From NCBI GenBank assembly GCA_947494335.1, contig CANLUT010000003.1, positions 199,381-263,380 of the forward strand: a DNA stretch of 64,000 nt. The letters are read 5' to 3'. The stretch's first letter is position 1, and each line of letters begins with the position of its first letter. Shown here piece after piece: positions 17,301-26,068 of this stretch. The notes beneath the pieces were generated by a model. It was given only the letters and a program-made list of their open reading frames with translations. It was not told the DNA's origin and ran no database searches. This stretch comes from Oligoflexales bacterium. GTDB lineage: Bacteria; Bdellovibrionota_B; Oligoflexia; Oligoflexales; RGVZ01. Position numbers and translations under genes: made by a program.

Positions 17301-18260
17301 TTAGTGGCCGGTAAAGGACAGGATGTAATGAAACGACCCGGTGACCACCAGCCTATCCTTCCCCCAGGCCTTTGGCAGTGGCGCAAAAGGAGACGCCATC
17401 TTTATTGTTCTTAACATATTATCGTCCAAAGTCTGGTAGCCCGAGGACTGGACGACTCGGACCTTGCTCACGCGGCCATCTTTTTCGATAGTCATTTCGA
17501 GCTGCACAGCACCTTGTAGGCCTCGTTGTATTGCATCTGACGGATAAATCCAAACCAGCTCAATCTGCTTTCTTAAACCGCTGAAGTAAGACAGAAACTT
17601 GAAGCTAGTCGTGTTCATGTCGACTCTATCGCCTTCAGCGATGGGCGCATCAATGTGCTCAGTGTAGCCAGTCGAGGTTTGTGAGAACACGTCAGTTGTC
17701 TTGTCTGGCAATAGTCTTTCATAAGGAGTTTTGATTTTAGATTTTTCAGAACCAACGATCATGGTTCCTGAGGTGCTCTCAGTCATTGGCATCGAATAGG
17801 TCTTTGGTTTGGGAGCCGAGAGCATAGGTTTTGGTTGATCGTTTTGGGTGCCAACCTTAGGTTGGTTGCTCGCATCCTGGCCTCTCGAATTGTTGATCAG
17901 ACTCTGTTTTATTTTTGTCTCACGCTCCGTTGCGTGATCCTGAGCGCCCAAGCTGGCCGGAACTTTTGGTGCGACTGTCGGCGTCTGGGGTGTTTCGATG
18001 ATGCGGCGTGAGGCGAATGAGTCTTTCTTAAACTGATCAAGAATCTTCTTTTCTTCGTTACTGACGTTACGAATTTTTACTGAACGCTCAGCCTCATATC
18101 CGGACCTGTGTTCCATCCATCCGGTTCCTAGCCAACTTATAAGATGAATCAGAAATGAAATGGCAATAGCAGCCCAAATGATGCGCTTATCTACCGATGG
18201 TAGATGACGCCATCGGTGTTGAACAGAATGCCATTCGATTTTGACTCTAATTGCAGCCAA
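17301..18260 (-). CDS. TonB-family energy-transducer-like protein
   Basis: 319 residues. One membrane helix near the N-terminus (about 27-46, IIWAAIAISFLIHLISWLG) is preceded by basic residues. A long polar Pro/Lys/Thr linker (about 70-210) spans the periplasm. A TonB C-terminal-type domain follows (about 225-310: IYPSDAIQRGLQGAVQLEM, ...IEKDGRVSKVRVVQSSGY..LDDNM..). TonB proteins couple inner-membrane proton motive force to outer-membrane proteins. No exbB/exbD lies beside it; the nearest such pair is tolQR in this window. Confidence 0.7.
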   Translation of the reverse strand: MAAIRVKIEWHSVQHRWRHLPSVDKRIIWAAIAISFLIHLISWLGTGWMEHRSGYEAERSVKIRNVSNEEKKILDQFKKDSFASRRIIETPQTPTVAPKVPASLGAQDHATERETKIKQSLINNSRGQDASNQPKVGTQNDQPKPMLSAPKPKTYSMPMTESTSGTMIVGSEKSKIKTPYERLLPDKTTDVFSQTSTGYTEHIDAPIAEGDRVDMNTTSFKFLSYFSGLRKQIELVWIYPSDAIQRGLQGAVQLEMTIEKDGRVSKVRVVQSSGYQTLDDNMLRTIKMASPFAPLPKAWGKDRLVVTGSFHYILSFTGH

Positions 18261-18635
18261 CGGTCACTCTCGGTTTAGAGATTTCTTCAAAGTTATCGGA
18301 CGATTTGACTTTTATCCAAGCCGGTGCTCTTAAGGCGTCGGGTTTTAACTCAGTTTTTTTATTCTTTTTTGTTTTTACCAAATCCTGCGCGTCTGATTTG
18401 TCCTATCTCTTCTGGTATATTTTTGTTTTTCAGAACCTGGTTACAAAAATTTACTCCATCCGTCAGTTTGGCCAAGGTCTGTGACCATTTTCATTAAATC
18501 TACCAGATTTTTAGCCGAAATCGCGCAATTTTTGCGCGGATTATTGTTTGGTATGCTTACTGCATTTTCCCCATGAGTAAACCACTGACGCATAAAATGT
18601 GCGTCAACATGACAGCCTTGCGGCAAGGGGGAATT
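18261..18635. other. Divergent intergenic region with an inverted repeat
   Basis: 375 bases between the TonB-like gene and a DUF4360-like gene. The first half is T-rich on the plus strand and holds a 77-codon frame (18251-18484) without a binding site. CGCGCAA (18522-18528) and TTGCGCG (18532-18538) form a perfect inverted repeat with a TTT loop, about 100 bases before the downstream start; it could be an operator. No other feature is visible. Confidence 0.45.
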
Positions 18636-19286
18636 ATGAAACAAGTTTGCAGGTTTGTGATTTGTTCGGGATTAGCCATGGTAAGTGCCGCGTCCTATGC
18701 GCAGCAGTCTGTTGTTTGGGATATTCACTCGCCATCAACAATCATCGCTGGATCAGGCTGTCAAAAAGATGTTGATGCTTTTGCATCGACAAACGGCAAC
18801 GACTTGGCAATTGTTTTCACGCGACTGGGTGTGGATCTTCCAGGTGGTGGTTCTCCAACCCTTGCGGATCGTAAAAACTGTACAGTTCGTGTACCGGCTA
18901 CAATCGCACCAGGTGTCTATATTGGTCAGCTAACCCAAAGAATAAGCTACGGTATCACCAAAACAGCTGGTGCAACAGGATCAGTGGCAACGAGAAGTAC
19001 TTTCTTTGGATTCAATGTGAGTCCCCACAATGTGAATATTCCATATGGCTACTCGGTTAACGAACCATTGCTGACTAACGCTCGTGTCGATAACTTTTCG
19101 GTGCGTACGACGCCAAGCTGGTATAGCGGATGGTGTTCACCAAACCGCGCACCTCGCGGGTTATACCAGGCCAATTTCGCCGTATCGGGGCAAAAGCGTA
19201 ACTCCAGGGAGGACTTGATTATGTTTGTTGATGGATTGGACTTGAAATATGAAGTTGTCGCTTCTTTGATTCGTTGTCAGCTTTGA
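18636..19286 (+). CDS. Secreted DUF4360-like protein
   Basis: 216 residues from ATG 18636, with AAGGGGGAA upstream; in-frame ATGs further up would bury the signal peptide (ending in SYA|QQS). The mature protein shows GSGC, a spaced R-K-N-C and strand-rich stretches. This is the general plan of DUF4360 proteins (extracellular, function unknown) as I remember them. Cys pairs (GSGC/KNC and a late WC/RC) suggest disulfides. It is followed 46 bases later by a second protein of the same general plan. Confidence 0.5.
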   Translation: MKQVCRFVICSGLAMVSAASYAQQSVVWDIHSPSTIIAGSGCQKDVDAFASTNGNDLAIVFTRLGVDLPGGGSPTLADRKNCTVRVPATIAPGVYIGQLTQRISYGITKTAGATGSVATRSTFFGFNVSPHNVNIPYGYSVNEPLLTNARVDNFSVRTTPSWYSGWCSPNRAPRGLYQANFAVSGQKRNSREDLIMFVDGLDLKYEVVASLIRCQL

Positions 19287-19332
19287 GCAAAATTCAAATC
19301 ATTAAACTAAAATTAAAGCGGAGGATGATGTC

Positions 19333-19998
19333 ATGAGATGGTCGAGGATGGATCTAATAAAGCTGCCAATCGCGGTTCTATTTTTATCAACACCTCTCAT
19401 GGCATCGTCTAAGCCTGTAATGAATGATTGGTTTGCACTTGGTTCGGGTTGCCGGGCGCGATCGGACTTGCCTGGGAACGTCAAGATGGAGCTTATTACC
19501 CCTTATGTCAGTAGTGCTGATACATACCAAGCAAAGTTCGTTTTCAAGGACTTTGCATTGACATCGGATGTCGAGGTCAAGAACCCTAAACGGTTTGGTC
19601 GTGAGTGCGCGATAAGGCTGAACATTAATCCACCGGCAGGGAAAAAAATTGTCAGTTTAAAGGCTGTAACGAAGGTGATTGCTACCAAGGAGCCAGGCCC
19701 AGAGCTTGATCTCTTGGCTGAATTAAAGCTTGGATCCGTATCACTTGGGAACGCACAAACTAAACTTGGCGATGCGTCCCGGGTTCGACAGCGAGAGGAG
19801 ATTATTGAGCTTCAAGCGGATGCGGGCTCAAAGGAGGCGTTTCCACAGTTAGGTTGTGGAGAGCCAAAAATCATCGGATTTGATTATTCATGGATTGTCA
19901 CGCGCAAATCGACTCAAAGCTCCGCGATGCGTGTGGAGCTTGGCAAGGAGAAGGCATTAACGATTGAGGCTAAACTGGCTGATTGTCAGCCAGGATAA
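19333..19998 (+). CDS. Secreted DUF4360-like protein, second copy
   Basis: 221 residues with GGAGG upstream of ATG 19333. An N-terminal signal ends near LMAS|SKP. The mature part carries LGSGCRA, later GREC with IRLNINPP, and two further Cys near the end, the same order as in the gene just before it. The two are probably distant paralogues in one transcription unit. Identity is low by eye, so the relationship is an inference. Confidence 0.45.
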   Translation: MRWSRMDLIKLPIAVLFLSTPLMASSKPVMNDWFALGSGCRARSDLPGNVKMELITPYVSSADTYQAKFVFKDFALTSDVEVKNPKRFGRECAIRLNINPPAGKKIVSLKAVTKVIATKEPGPELDLLAELKLGSVSLGNAQTKLGDASRVRQREEIIELQADAGSKEAFPQLGCGEPKIIGFDYSWIVTRKSTQSSAMRVELGKEKALTIEAKLADCQPG

Positions 19999-20021
19999 AA
20001 CACCGTCCGTCTATTTCCCGT

Positions 20022-20765
20022 TCAAGGTAGACTGACCATGGTCAGTAGTCTGAATAAGATCGCATACTCCCACTCGGCGGGATAGGTCTCCTCCGCAGCC
20101 GGTGTATAACCTGGGCGGTCACTGTGAGACACCGGAGATACTGTTCTGCCAATCGCATACTTCATATTCTTGATGTCTGGATATTTCCACTGATCATTCA
20201 TTTTCACCGGGGTGAGCTCGATCATGATCGCAGCCACAGTCTCTGACCAGGCCTCCTCTTGAGCAAGTTGCGGGTCTGATGGATGAGCTTTTCTATAATG
20301 AGCCATTCTTTCCTGGGTTTGAACCTGAGCGCGCGTGGCGGCATACAGGTCTTGCTTTTTGAACACTAATCCATACCAGGCGTGGAAGAGTTCGTTGTAG
20401 AAAGATGCCCACTCCAAACGGCTCCATGCATCGGGAGTTGAAGACGATGGCATGTAAATAGTGCCGCCGTAAAAGTAACCCGGGCGATAGCTTGGCCAGC
20501 TTCCTTCAACGACGGACACAGCTGACTTAGCTTGAATCAACTCTCTAAAAAAGCGTAACGGCAGTTCACGGGATGCAGCCGCTCTCATATAGGGCATTAA
20601 CGTGTGAGAGGAGTCCAATTGTGTGTCGGACGGGTAAGATACCTGCCAAAATCTCTCGCTTGGATTGTTGTCAAGAGAGGATGGTGTGGGGCTGAGTCCA
20701 CATGAATTTAAAAAAACAAACAAAATAAGCGACTTGGCGAAAGTATTTATCAAACGTGAGGGCAT
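20022..20765 (-). CDS. Lipoprotein of unknown function
   Basis: 247 residues with lipobox LNSC (Cys22) and an excellent GGAGG four bases before ATG 20765. The mature part includes FYNELFHAWYG, about 45 residues later EEAWSETVA, and many aromatic residues. The NELFHAW segment resembles part of a metallopeptidase helix, but a complete HExxH is absent, so no function is assigned. It diverges from bamD. Confidence 0.6.
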   Translation of the reverse strand: MPSRLINTFAKSLILFVFLNSCGLSPTPSSLDNNPSERFWQVSYPSDTQLDSSHTLMPYMRAAASRELPLRFFRELIQAKSAVSVVEGSWPSYRPGYFYGGTIYMPSSSTPDAWSRLEWASFYNELFHAWYGLVFKKQDLYAATRAQVQTQERMAHYRKAHPSDPQLAQEEAWSETVAAIMIELTPVKMNDQWKYPDIKNMKYAIGRTVSPVSHSDRPGYTPAAEETYPAEWEYAILFRLLTMVSLP

Positions 20766-21108
20766 GGGTCCTCCTGGTGGTCAAAAATCAGTTCATGCCA
20801 AAGATGGGCGGGGTTTTACCCATGCCAACCGAGGTTCGCAAGGGAAAAGGTAAATGCTTGGGCAAACTCGAGTTGGGCTGTTCATGAGATACGTCTCGCT
20901 CTTGTCTTAATATCAATAATTATAGATGTTTATACAAAAAATAGAGAGACAATTTGCAGTAGGCACACAGGCGATTAATGGCCTCTTTGAATGGACTGAC
21001 CTGCAAGGGTTTGCTGGATTTTTCACAAGTGCTGCTCCTTGTTGACATATCGCGAATGCATGTGTGACTCTGACACTCAGGAATTCATCAATTATTTGGA
21101 GGGCTTTA
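20766..21108. other. Divergent intergenic region lipoprotein / bamD
   Basis: 343 bases. A TATAAT for the minus strand (20919-20924) lies in a very AT-rich stretch but lacks a convincing -35. TTGACA at 21042-21047 faces bamD without a clear -10. No gene is supported here. Confidence 0.4.
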
Positions 21109-21873
21109 ATGCTGCGCCTCAAGTTGTCCTTTAAAGTCATGTTTTTGGCGGCAGTCCTTGTTGGATGCTCTGAGAAAGAGTTCGATCCGAATGATCCTAA
21201 AAAGTCGTTTGGTATTGCTAAAGAGCCTTATGATGATGAGCACTACGAGGAAGCCATAAAAAAGCTTGGTGAGTTTCGAGCTAGATTTCCATACAGCCAG
21301 TTTTCTACCGAAGCCGAACTGCTTATCGCGGACAGTCAATTTAAACTGGAACGTTATCAGGAGGCTGCTGCTGCTTATGACACATTTGTGAAACTGCATC
21401 CGAAGCATCCGCGTGCTGACTATGCTTTGTATCGAATCGCGGAGAGCTACTGGGAAGATTCGCCGGAAGCGCCGAGTCGGGAACAGGAGTACACAGAGAA
21501 AGCCGTGGCGCAATGGCAAGAGGTGATTCAGAAGTACCCGAATACCGAGCTGGCCAATAAATCGAAAGACATGGTGGCGAAAGGTCGTCGGCGTCTTGCT
21601 GAGAGTATCCAGTTTGTGGCTCGCTTCTATTGTAAGCTGGAAATTTGGCATTCGTGCGCATATCGCTACACCCTTCTTTTAGATAAATATGCGGATCAGA
21701 AAGACATGTCTAAAGAGGCTTTGGATCGCGCAGCTTTTGCCTTAGATCAGGTCGCAGCCTCAAAGGAGAAAGATCCTTCGAGTGACAAAAATCTTTATCA
21801 TCGATCCATGACCGCAGATCAGATAAGGCAGAAAGCTTCTAAATTCAGGCAGTTGCTAAAGGGTCAAGCCTAA
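21109..21873 (+). CDS. bamD: Outer-membrane assembly lipoprotein BamD
   Basis: BamD is an essential partner of BamA in folding outer-membrane proteins. The start is ATG 21109 with TTGGAGGG upstream (254 residues, the usual size). The lipobox is LVGC (Cys20). TPR-like helical pairs follow: Y-EEAIKKLGEFRARFPYSQFSTEAELLIADSQFKLERYQEAAAAYDTFVKLHPKHPRADYALY spread over residues about 45-110, and ARFYCKLEIWHSCAYRY later, which is characteristic of BamD. It is followed by the PBP gene after 19 bases. Confidence 0.88.
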   Translation: MLRLKLSFKVMFLAAVLVGCSEKEFDPNDPKKSFGIAKEPYDDEHYEEAIKKLGEFRARFPYSQFSTEAELLIADSQFKLERYQEAAAAYDTFVKLHPKHPRADYALYRIAESYWEDSPEAPSREQEYTEKAVAQWQEVIQKYPNTELANKSKDMVAKGRRRLAESIQFVARFYCKLEIWHSCAYRYTLLLDKYADQKDMSKEALDRAAFALDQVAASKEKDPSSDKNLYHRSMTADQIRQKASKFRQLLKGQA

Positions 21874-21892
21874 AAATTATGTTTGGTGAATA

Positions 21893-23722
21893 ATGCCCTC
21901 TCAGCGAAGTGAGAATCAAATCCGTCAAAGACCATGGCTGACATATCTCGTAATGGTGGGACTGTTCATCACCATCCTATGCTCAATCGGATCGTATTTT
22001 GTTTTGAAACAAGTTTCATTTGATGTGGCAGCAGCTGTCCGTGCTAAGTCGGAAGAGATGCAAATCACGACCGAGGTTCGCGACGTTCGCGGCAGAGACC
22101 TCGGTGTTTTTAGCGATCAAACAAGATTTATTGTGCCTTATAATGAAATTCCAAAGCGTGTTAGGCTTGCTTTCATTGCGGCCGAGGACTCTAAGTTTTT
22201 CAACCATATTGGGGTTAGTCCAAAAGCGCTGATCCGGGCTTTCGCAGCCAACATCAAGAAAGATCGCTATGCCGAGGGTGGAAGCACCATCACGCAGCAG
22301 CTTGTTCGGCAGCTTTTGTTGTCTCGTGACAAGACATTGCTTCGCAAGTTTCAGGAAGTGGTCATGGCTTTGACGCTGGAACGTCAGATGGCAAAGCAAG
22401 AGATTCTGGAGCTTTGGCTTAACAGTGTTTATCTTGGAAATAACGCGTGGGGCGTCGAAGCTGCTGCGCGGCACTATTTTAACAAATCTATCAGCAAAGT
22501 TTCTATGGCGGAGGCAGCAATGCTTGCCGGTCTTCCTCAAGCACCGTCCCGCTATGCTCCGCATGTTCGATTTTCTGCTGCCCAGGACCGTCAGCGGTAT
22601 GTTTTAAATCGATTAAAGAAACTCAAACGGATTACAGCCGAAAGTTTTGAAAAAGCTGTTGCCGAGAAAATTCAGATCGCACCTAATCGTATAGAAGTTG
22701 CTGCGCGAGCGCCTTGGGTGACAGAGTCGGTGCGACTAGAGTTGTGGCGACGCCTCGAGCAGAAAAATCTTCCGAAAACTGGATTAGTCGTCAATACAAC
22801 GATTGATCGTGATTGGCAGCAATCGCTTCAGTCCCTGATAAAACGTGACTTGAAGAATATCAGGAGCGACGGATTGGATGCGGCAGTCGTTATTCTGGAT
22901 GCTAAAACGGGCGACATTCGATCGATGGTTGGCGGAACCAACTTTTATGAAAACCAGTTTAACCGGGCCTTTGATCTCTATCGTCCCTACGGTGCGGCGG
23001 TATATCCGATTGTATTTGCATGGGGCGTTGAAAAAGGATTGGTTAAAGTCGATGGATACGCTTCCATTGCGGAAGCGGCAGTGCGTAGTCGCTTCGCAGA
23101 GGCCGAACAGATTGCTCCTGAAATTGGTTATGGCCTCGTCCGTGACAAGCTGATGGGTTTGGGGTTTGTAGTGAAAGATGCTATGGCTATCGATGAAATT
23201 CATGGTAGCCCATTGAATATCGCTCGCGCCTTCCTCGGTATTAGCGGTGCTCGACAGTTTGTACCGCGAGGTATGGTGACCAGTGTTCTGGATTCGGGCC
23301 AATCAATCTATTCATCAGATGAAGTTACAATGAGTTATTCGGCTCGCATTGATCCGGTGATTGCATGGGTGGTGAGGAAATGGATGGCGATTGGATCGAC
23401 CCAAGACAAGTCACCTCTCGCAGGAGAACCTGCCATGAAGTCAGTCAAAGGATGGAACGCTTGGTGGATTATTCCAAGGCGCGATGTGGTGGTCGCCGCA
23501 TGGGTCGGTGCCGATAGTCGAGAGCCTGACAGCCCGAATAAGTTCAAGCAAGCTGATGCTAAGATGGACAAGATTTTGTCATTTTGGATCCAAAAGAATC
23601 TCTTTGGTCATGATGGAGTTGGAGCAGCCCCTGAGGGAATCAGTTACATGGTCTACTCTGAAGAAAGAGGTCAACCTGCGGTGAGAGTGCCTTTCGTCTC
23701 TGCCGGACAGGGAGTGTTTTGA
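21893..23722 (+). CDS. Class A penicillin-binding protein with intact glycosyltransferase but degenerate transpeptidase
   Basis: 609 residues. A membrane anchor lies at about 16-38. The GT51 domain (about 70-240) is complete: E98 in AAEDSKFFNHIG, EGGSTITQQLVRQ, and the ILELWLNSVYLG helix. This enzyme polymerises lipid II into glycan strands. The second domain follows the PBP fold (AVVILDAKTGDIRSMVGG, then FNRAF) but the nucleophile motif, normally GSSFKP, reads GAAVYP: A368 replaces the serine and Y371 the lysine. The KTG motif is also absent where GKTGTT would be expected (MKSVKGWNAWWI). It is therefore probably a glycosyltransferase only. It sits between bamD and a MORN protein; its TGA overlaps the next ATG. 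Confidence 0.85.
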   Translation: MPSQRSENQIRQRPWLTYLVMVGLFITILCSIGSYFVLKQVSFDVAAAVRAKSEEMQITTEVRDVRGRDLGVFSDQTRFIVPYNEIPKRVRLAFIAAEDSKFFNHIGVSPKALIRAFAANIKKDRYAEGGSTITQQLVRQLLLSRDKTLLRKFQEVVMALTLERQMAKQEILELWLNSVYLGNNAWGVEAAARHYFNKSISKVSMAEAAMLAGLPQAPSRYAPHVRFSAAQDRQRYVLNRLKKLKRITAESFEKAVAEKIQIAPNRIEVAARAPWVTESVRLELWRRLEQKNLPKTGLVVNTTIDRDWQQSLQSLIKRDLKNIRSDGLDAAVVILDAKTGDIRSMVGGTNFYENQFNRAFDLYRPYGAAVYPIVFAWGVEKGLVKVDGYASIAEAAVRSRFAEAEQIAPEIGYGLVRDKLMGLGFVVKDAMAIDEIHGSPLNIARAFLGISGARQFVPRGMVTSVLDSGQSIYSSDEVTMSYSARIDPVIAWVVRKWMAIGSTQDKSPLAGEPAMKSVKGWNAWWIIPRRDVVVAAWVGADSREPDSPNKFKQADAKMDKILSFWIQKNLFGHDGVGAAPEGISYMVYSEERGQPAVRVPFVSAGQGVF

Positions 23723-26064
23723 TGTTCATCGCTCGGATGTCTGGTTTCCTGATAGGTATTTCGCTACCTTTCACCCTCCAAGCGAAAGAAGACTCATCAT
23801 GGACCAAGCTTGCTGCAATCAAATCAACGTTGGTGCGACCAGCGATAGAAAAATTCCCGGCGATCGGTGACCGACGCGAACTCTCAACTGCTGAGCAAGA
23901 ACTTTTAACGCGTCGATACCCGCGAGAAATTCGTAAGTCAGTGGAATCGGTGCTTCAGCATTTTTGGTCGATGGATCTTTTAAAGGCTCTTTCTGCAGCA
24001 GGAACGACATCATTTGTGACGACATTGCAGCGGCAGGATGACTGGTTTCGCCGTGTGGATGAAAGTATGGTCTTTTCCGGATGTGGCATTAAGGCTCCTG
24101 TTCCCAAGGAACGGCTACAATTGACCTATCTTAGCTGGCAAGGCTACAAGCAGTTTGAGGAGTCACAGGAGCTTAAGGCCGCTTCTGGTCGTGACTTGAT
24201 TGCGGGGATTCCGGCGGCAGATTTTTGTGAAAGAGAACCTGGTACGCACATTCCGGTGGATTATGCGCTTAGATTTTCCCCCTGGGAGGTCGCTTCGCAT
24301 TTGGCGAGCTCATCGCGACTCGAGGCGACTTTGGTGAATTTGATCATGAAGCCGGATGGGCTTTCTGTTGACACTGATATCAGCGATATTGAAGTCGTTT
24401 CCCATGCGACGTCAGATCATCATTCGCACGGATGGATGGATGCACTTGACCGATTGAATGGTCGAATCAATCTGGGAGCCGTGAGTTTATCAGACCTAGC
24501 CAATTTGATCCGTCGAGATACTTCGATTGAACAGTCCGTCAGAAGTTTAGTTTTGGCTGCAGCAGTCAGTGCGCCGCCTCTAAAAAAAGATTGTGAGACA
24601 CGAGGGGGCTTGTGGTCTGAAGTCCGGTGGAACGAGCGAGGATGGCTCGAGCTTTTTGCATGCCGCAGCGTTGAAAAGAATCAAATTGGTTTTGTACTTG
24701 CAGCTGAGGAAGGTGATTTGGCAGAGGGGACGATCATCTTATCAACGGTCGTCCAATCGCTTCGCATCGAGGGCAAACTTGATGCTGACTCGGATGAGTT
24801 TTCAGTAAGCTATATTGACTCGAGTAAGTCTATTAATTCTGAGATTTGGTTTACCCGAAGTGGCGACGTAAAGGCAGCACGCGATGGTGACTCAGCTGAG
24901 TCGCGTCATGTTTTTTTTGGCGACCGTGGCGATGTTCAGTGGATAAATCAACTGCGTGGTGTCAAGACGCTGAGGAATATCTCTTGGTACAAGAACGGAC
25001 AACCGCGTTCATTTGATGTGATTGATGAGGGTGGTCGAATTACCTTACGCGGTGGATTTCACGCAGACGGTAGGCCTCATTATTGGCAGCCTTATCAGAA
25101 TGGAAAAAAAGATGGGACACTCATTTGGTGGTTCCCAAGCGGTGCGCGCGCAGGTGAGCTCGAATTCTCTGGTGGTCGGCGTTTTGGGGTTGGAAGCGTT
25201 TTTTATGAAAACGGCGTGGAAGGTTTCCACGGAGAATATTCCGACGATCAACTCCATGGCCGCATGATTTGGCGCGATCCTCATGGCCGAACGTTATTCT
25301 CACTAAATTATACGGGTGGAAAAGCTCATGGTTTGATGGAAATCCGACATGGCGGGCGCACCATAGCCGAGGCAAGATTTGAGGGAGGATCGGTCGAGGG
25401 CCAAGTCTTGGTCAGGAATCGCAAGGGGCTTGTGGTGGGAGATATTCCTTATCGAGCAGGACTACTGAATGGCGACGTAATCCTTAGAGATTCGGCGGGT
25501 AGCGTGCGTGTCAGGTCCTCCTGGCATGAGGGACAACTGCATGGCGAAACAGAGATCTGGTACGCTAGCAAAGTGAAGGCGGCCTACTGTCAGTTTGATA
25601 ATGGTCAATTGCAGGAATGGGGATCGTTCAGACCAGATTCTACGTTTCGTTATGTAGGTAAGGTTTCTTCAGAGGGAAGCGGACGAGCTTCAATCGATTA
25701 CTATGCTGGAAATCCGTCACCCGTGGTTCGTTGTAGAGCTGAAGATTGGATGATCGATGAATGTGAGTCAGTTCACTCCGGTGTCCGACGCCCAGCTCCC
25801 CGACTAAAAGATATTTTAAAAATCTGGTCAAAAAATGATGGTTTTCGATTCAGTCCTGATAAGTGCGGTGGATACTTTCAAAAGTTCGACGTTTCGCCGT
25901 TTGCTGATGTGGTCGACGGTGAAGTAAAGATAAATTTTCGAGTTAAGGATGCTTGTAAGGAAATAGGTCTAGCAACAAGTATCGACTGCAAAGCGCGGTT
26001 GAAAACTGGCGCGTGGTCTGTAGAAACCTGTAAGTCATCAACGATGAGTGTTGATGAATTCTAG
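23722..26064 (+). CDS. Secreted protein with MORN-type repeats
   Basis: 780 residues; ATG 23722 overlaps the PBP stop as TGATG, so translation is likely coupled. A signal peptide (ending LQA|KED) is followed by about 270 residues without recognised domain. Around 400-640 come repeated units of the type Y-ENG..GFHGEYSDDQLHGRMIWRDPHG, with the (G)-x-x-HG and Y/W-NG patterns of the bacterial MORN_2 family. The C-terminus holds four Cys. Coupling to a glycosyltransferase-type PBP suggests a periplasmic or surface wall-related role, which is inference. Confidence 0.65.
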   Translation: MFIARMSGFLIGISLPFTLQAKEDSSWTKLAAIKSTLVRPAIEKFPAIGDRRELSTAEQELLTRRYPREIRKSVESVLQHFWSMDLLKALSAAGTTSFVTTLQRQDDWFRRVDESMVFSGCGIKAPVPKERLQLTYLSWQGYKQFEESQELKAASGRDLIAGIPAADFCEREPGTHIPVDYALRFSPWEVASHLASSSRLEATLVNLIMKPDGLSVDTDISDIEVVSHATSDHHSHGWMDALDRLNGRINLGAVSLSDLANLIRRDTSIEQSVRSLVLAAAVSAPPLKKDCETRGGLWSEVRWNERGWLELFACRSVEKNQIGFVLAAEEGDLAEGTIILSTVVQSLRIEGKLDADSDEFSVSYIDSSKSINSEIWFTRSGDVKAARDGDSAESRHVFFGDRGDVQWINQLRGVKTLRNISWYKNGQPRSFDVIDEGGRITLRGGFHADGRPHYWQPYQNGKKDGTLIWWFPSGARAGELEFSGGRRFGVGSVFYENGVEGFHGEYSDDQLHGRMIWRDPHGRTLFSLNYTGGKAHGLMEIRHGGRTIAEARFEGGSVEGQVLVRNRKGLVVGDIPYRAGLLNGDVILRDSAGSVRVRSSWHEGQLHGETEIWYASKVKAAYCQFDNGQLQEWGSFRPDSTFRYVGKVSSEGSGRASIDYYAGNPSPVVRCRAEDWMIDECESVHSGVRRPAPRLKDILKIWSKNDGFRFSPDKCGGYFQKFDVSPFADVVDGEVKINFRVKDACKEIGLATSIDCKARLKTGAWSVETCKSSTMSVDEF

Positions 26065-26068
26065 ACTC

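Noticed and set aside
18251-18484. 77-codon frame upstream of the DUF4360-like genes
   Set aside because: No binding site, Phe/Leu-rich due to T-rich DNA, and it overlaps the start of the TonB-like gene.
21106-21651. 181-codon minus-strand frame inside bamD
   Set aside because: Antisense to the clear BamD protein; no family pattern.
22016-22564. 182-codon minus-strand frame inside the PBP gene
   Set aside because: Antisense to the conserved GT51 domain, so a shadow frame.
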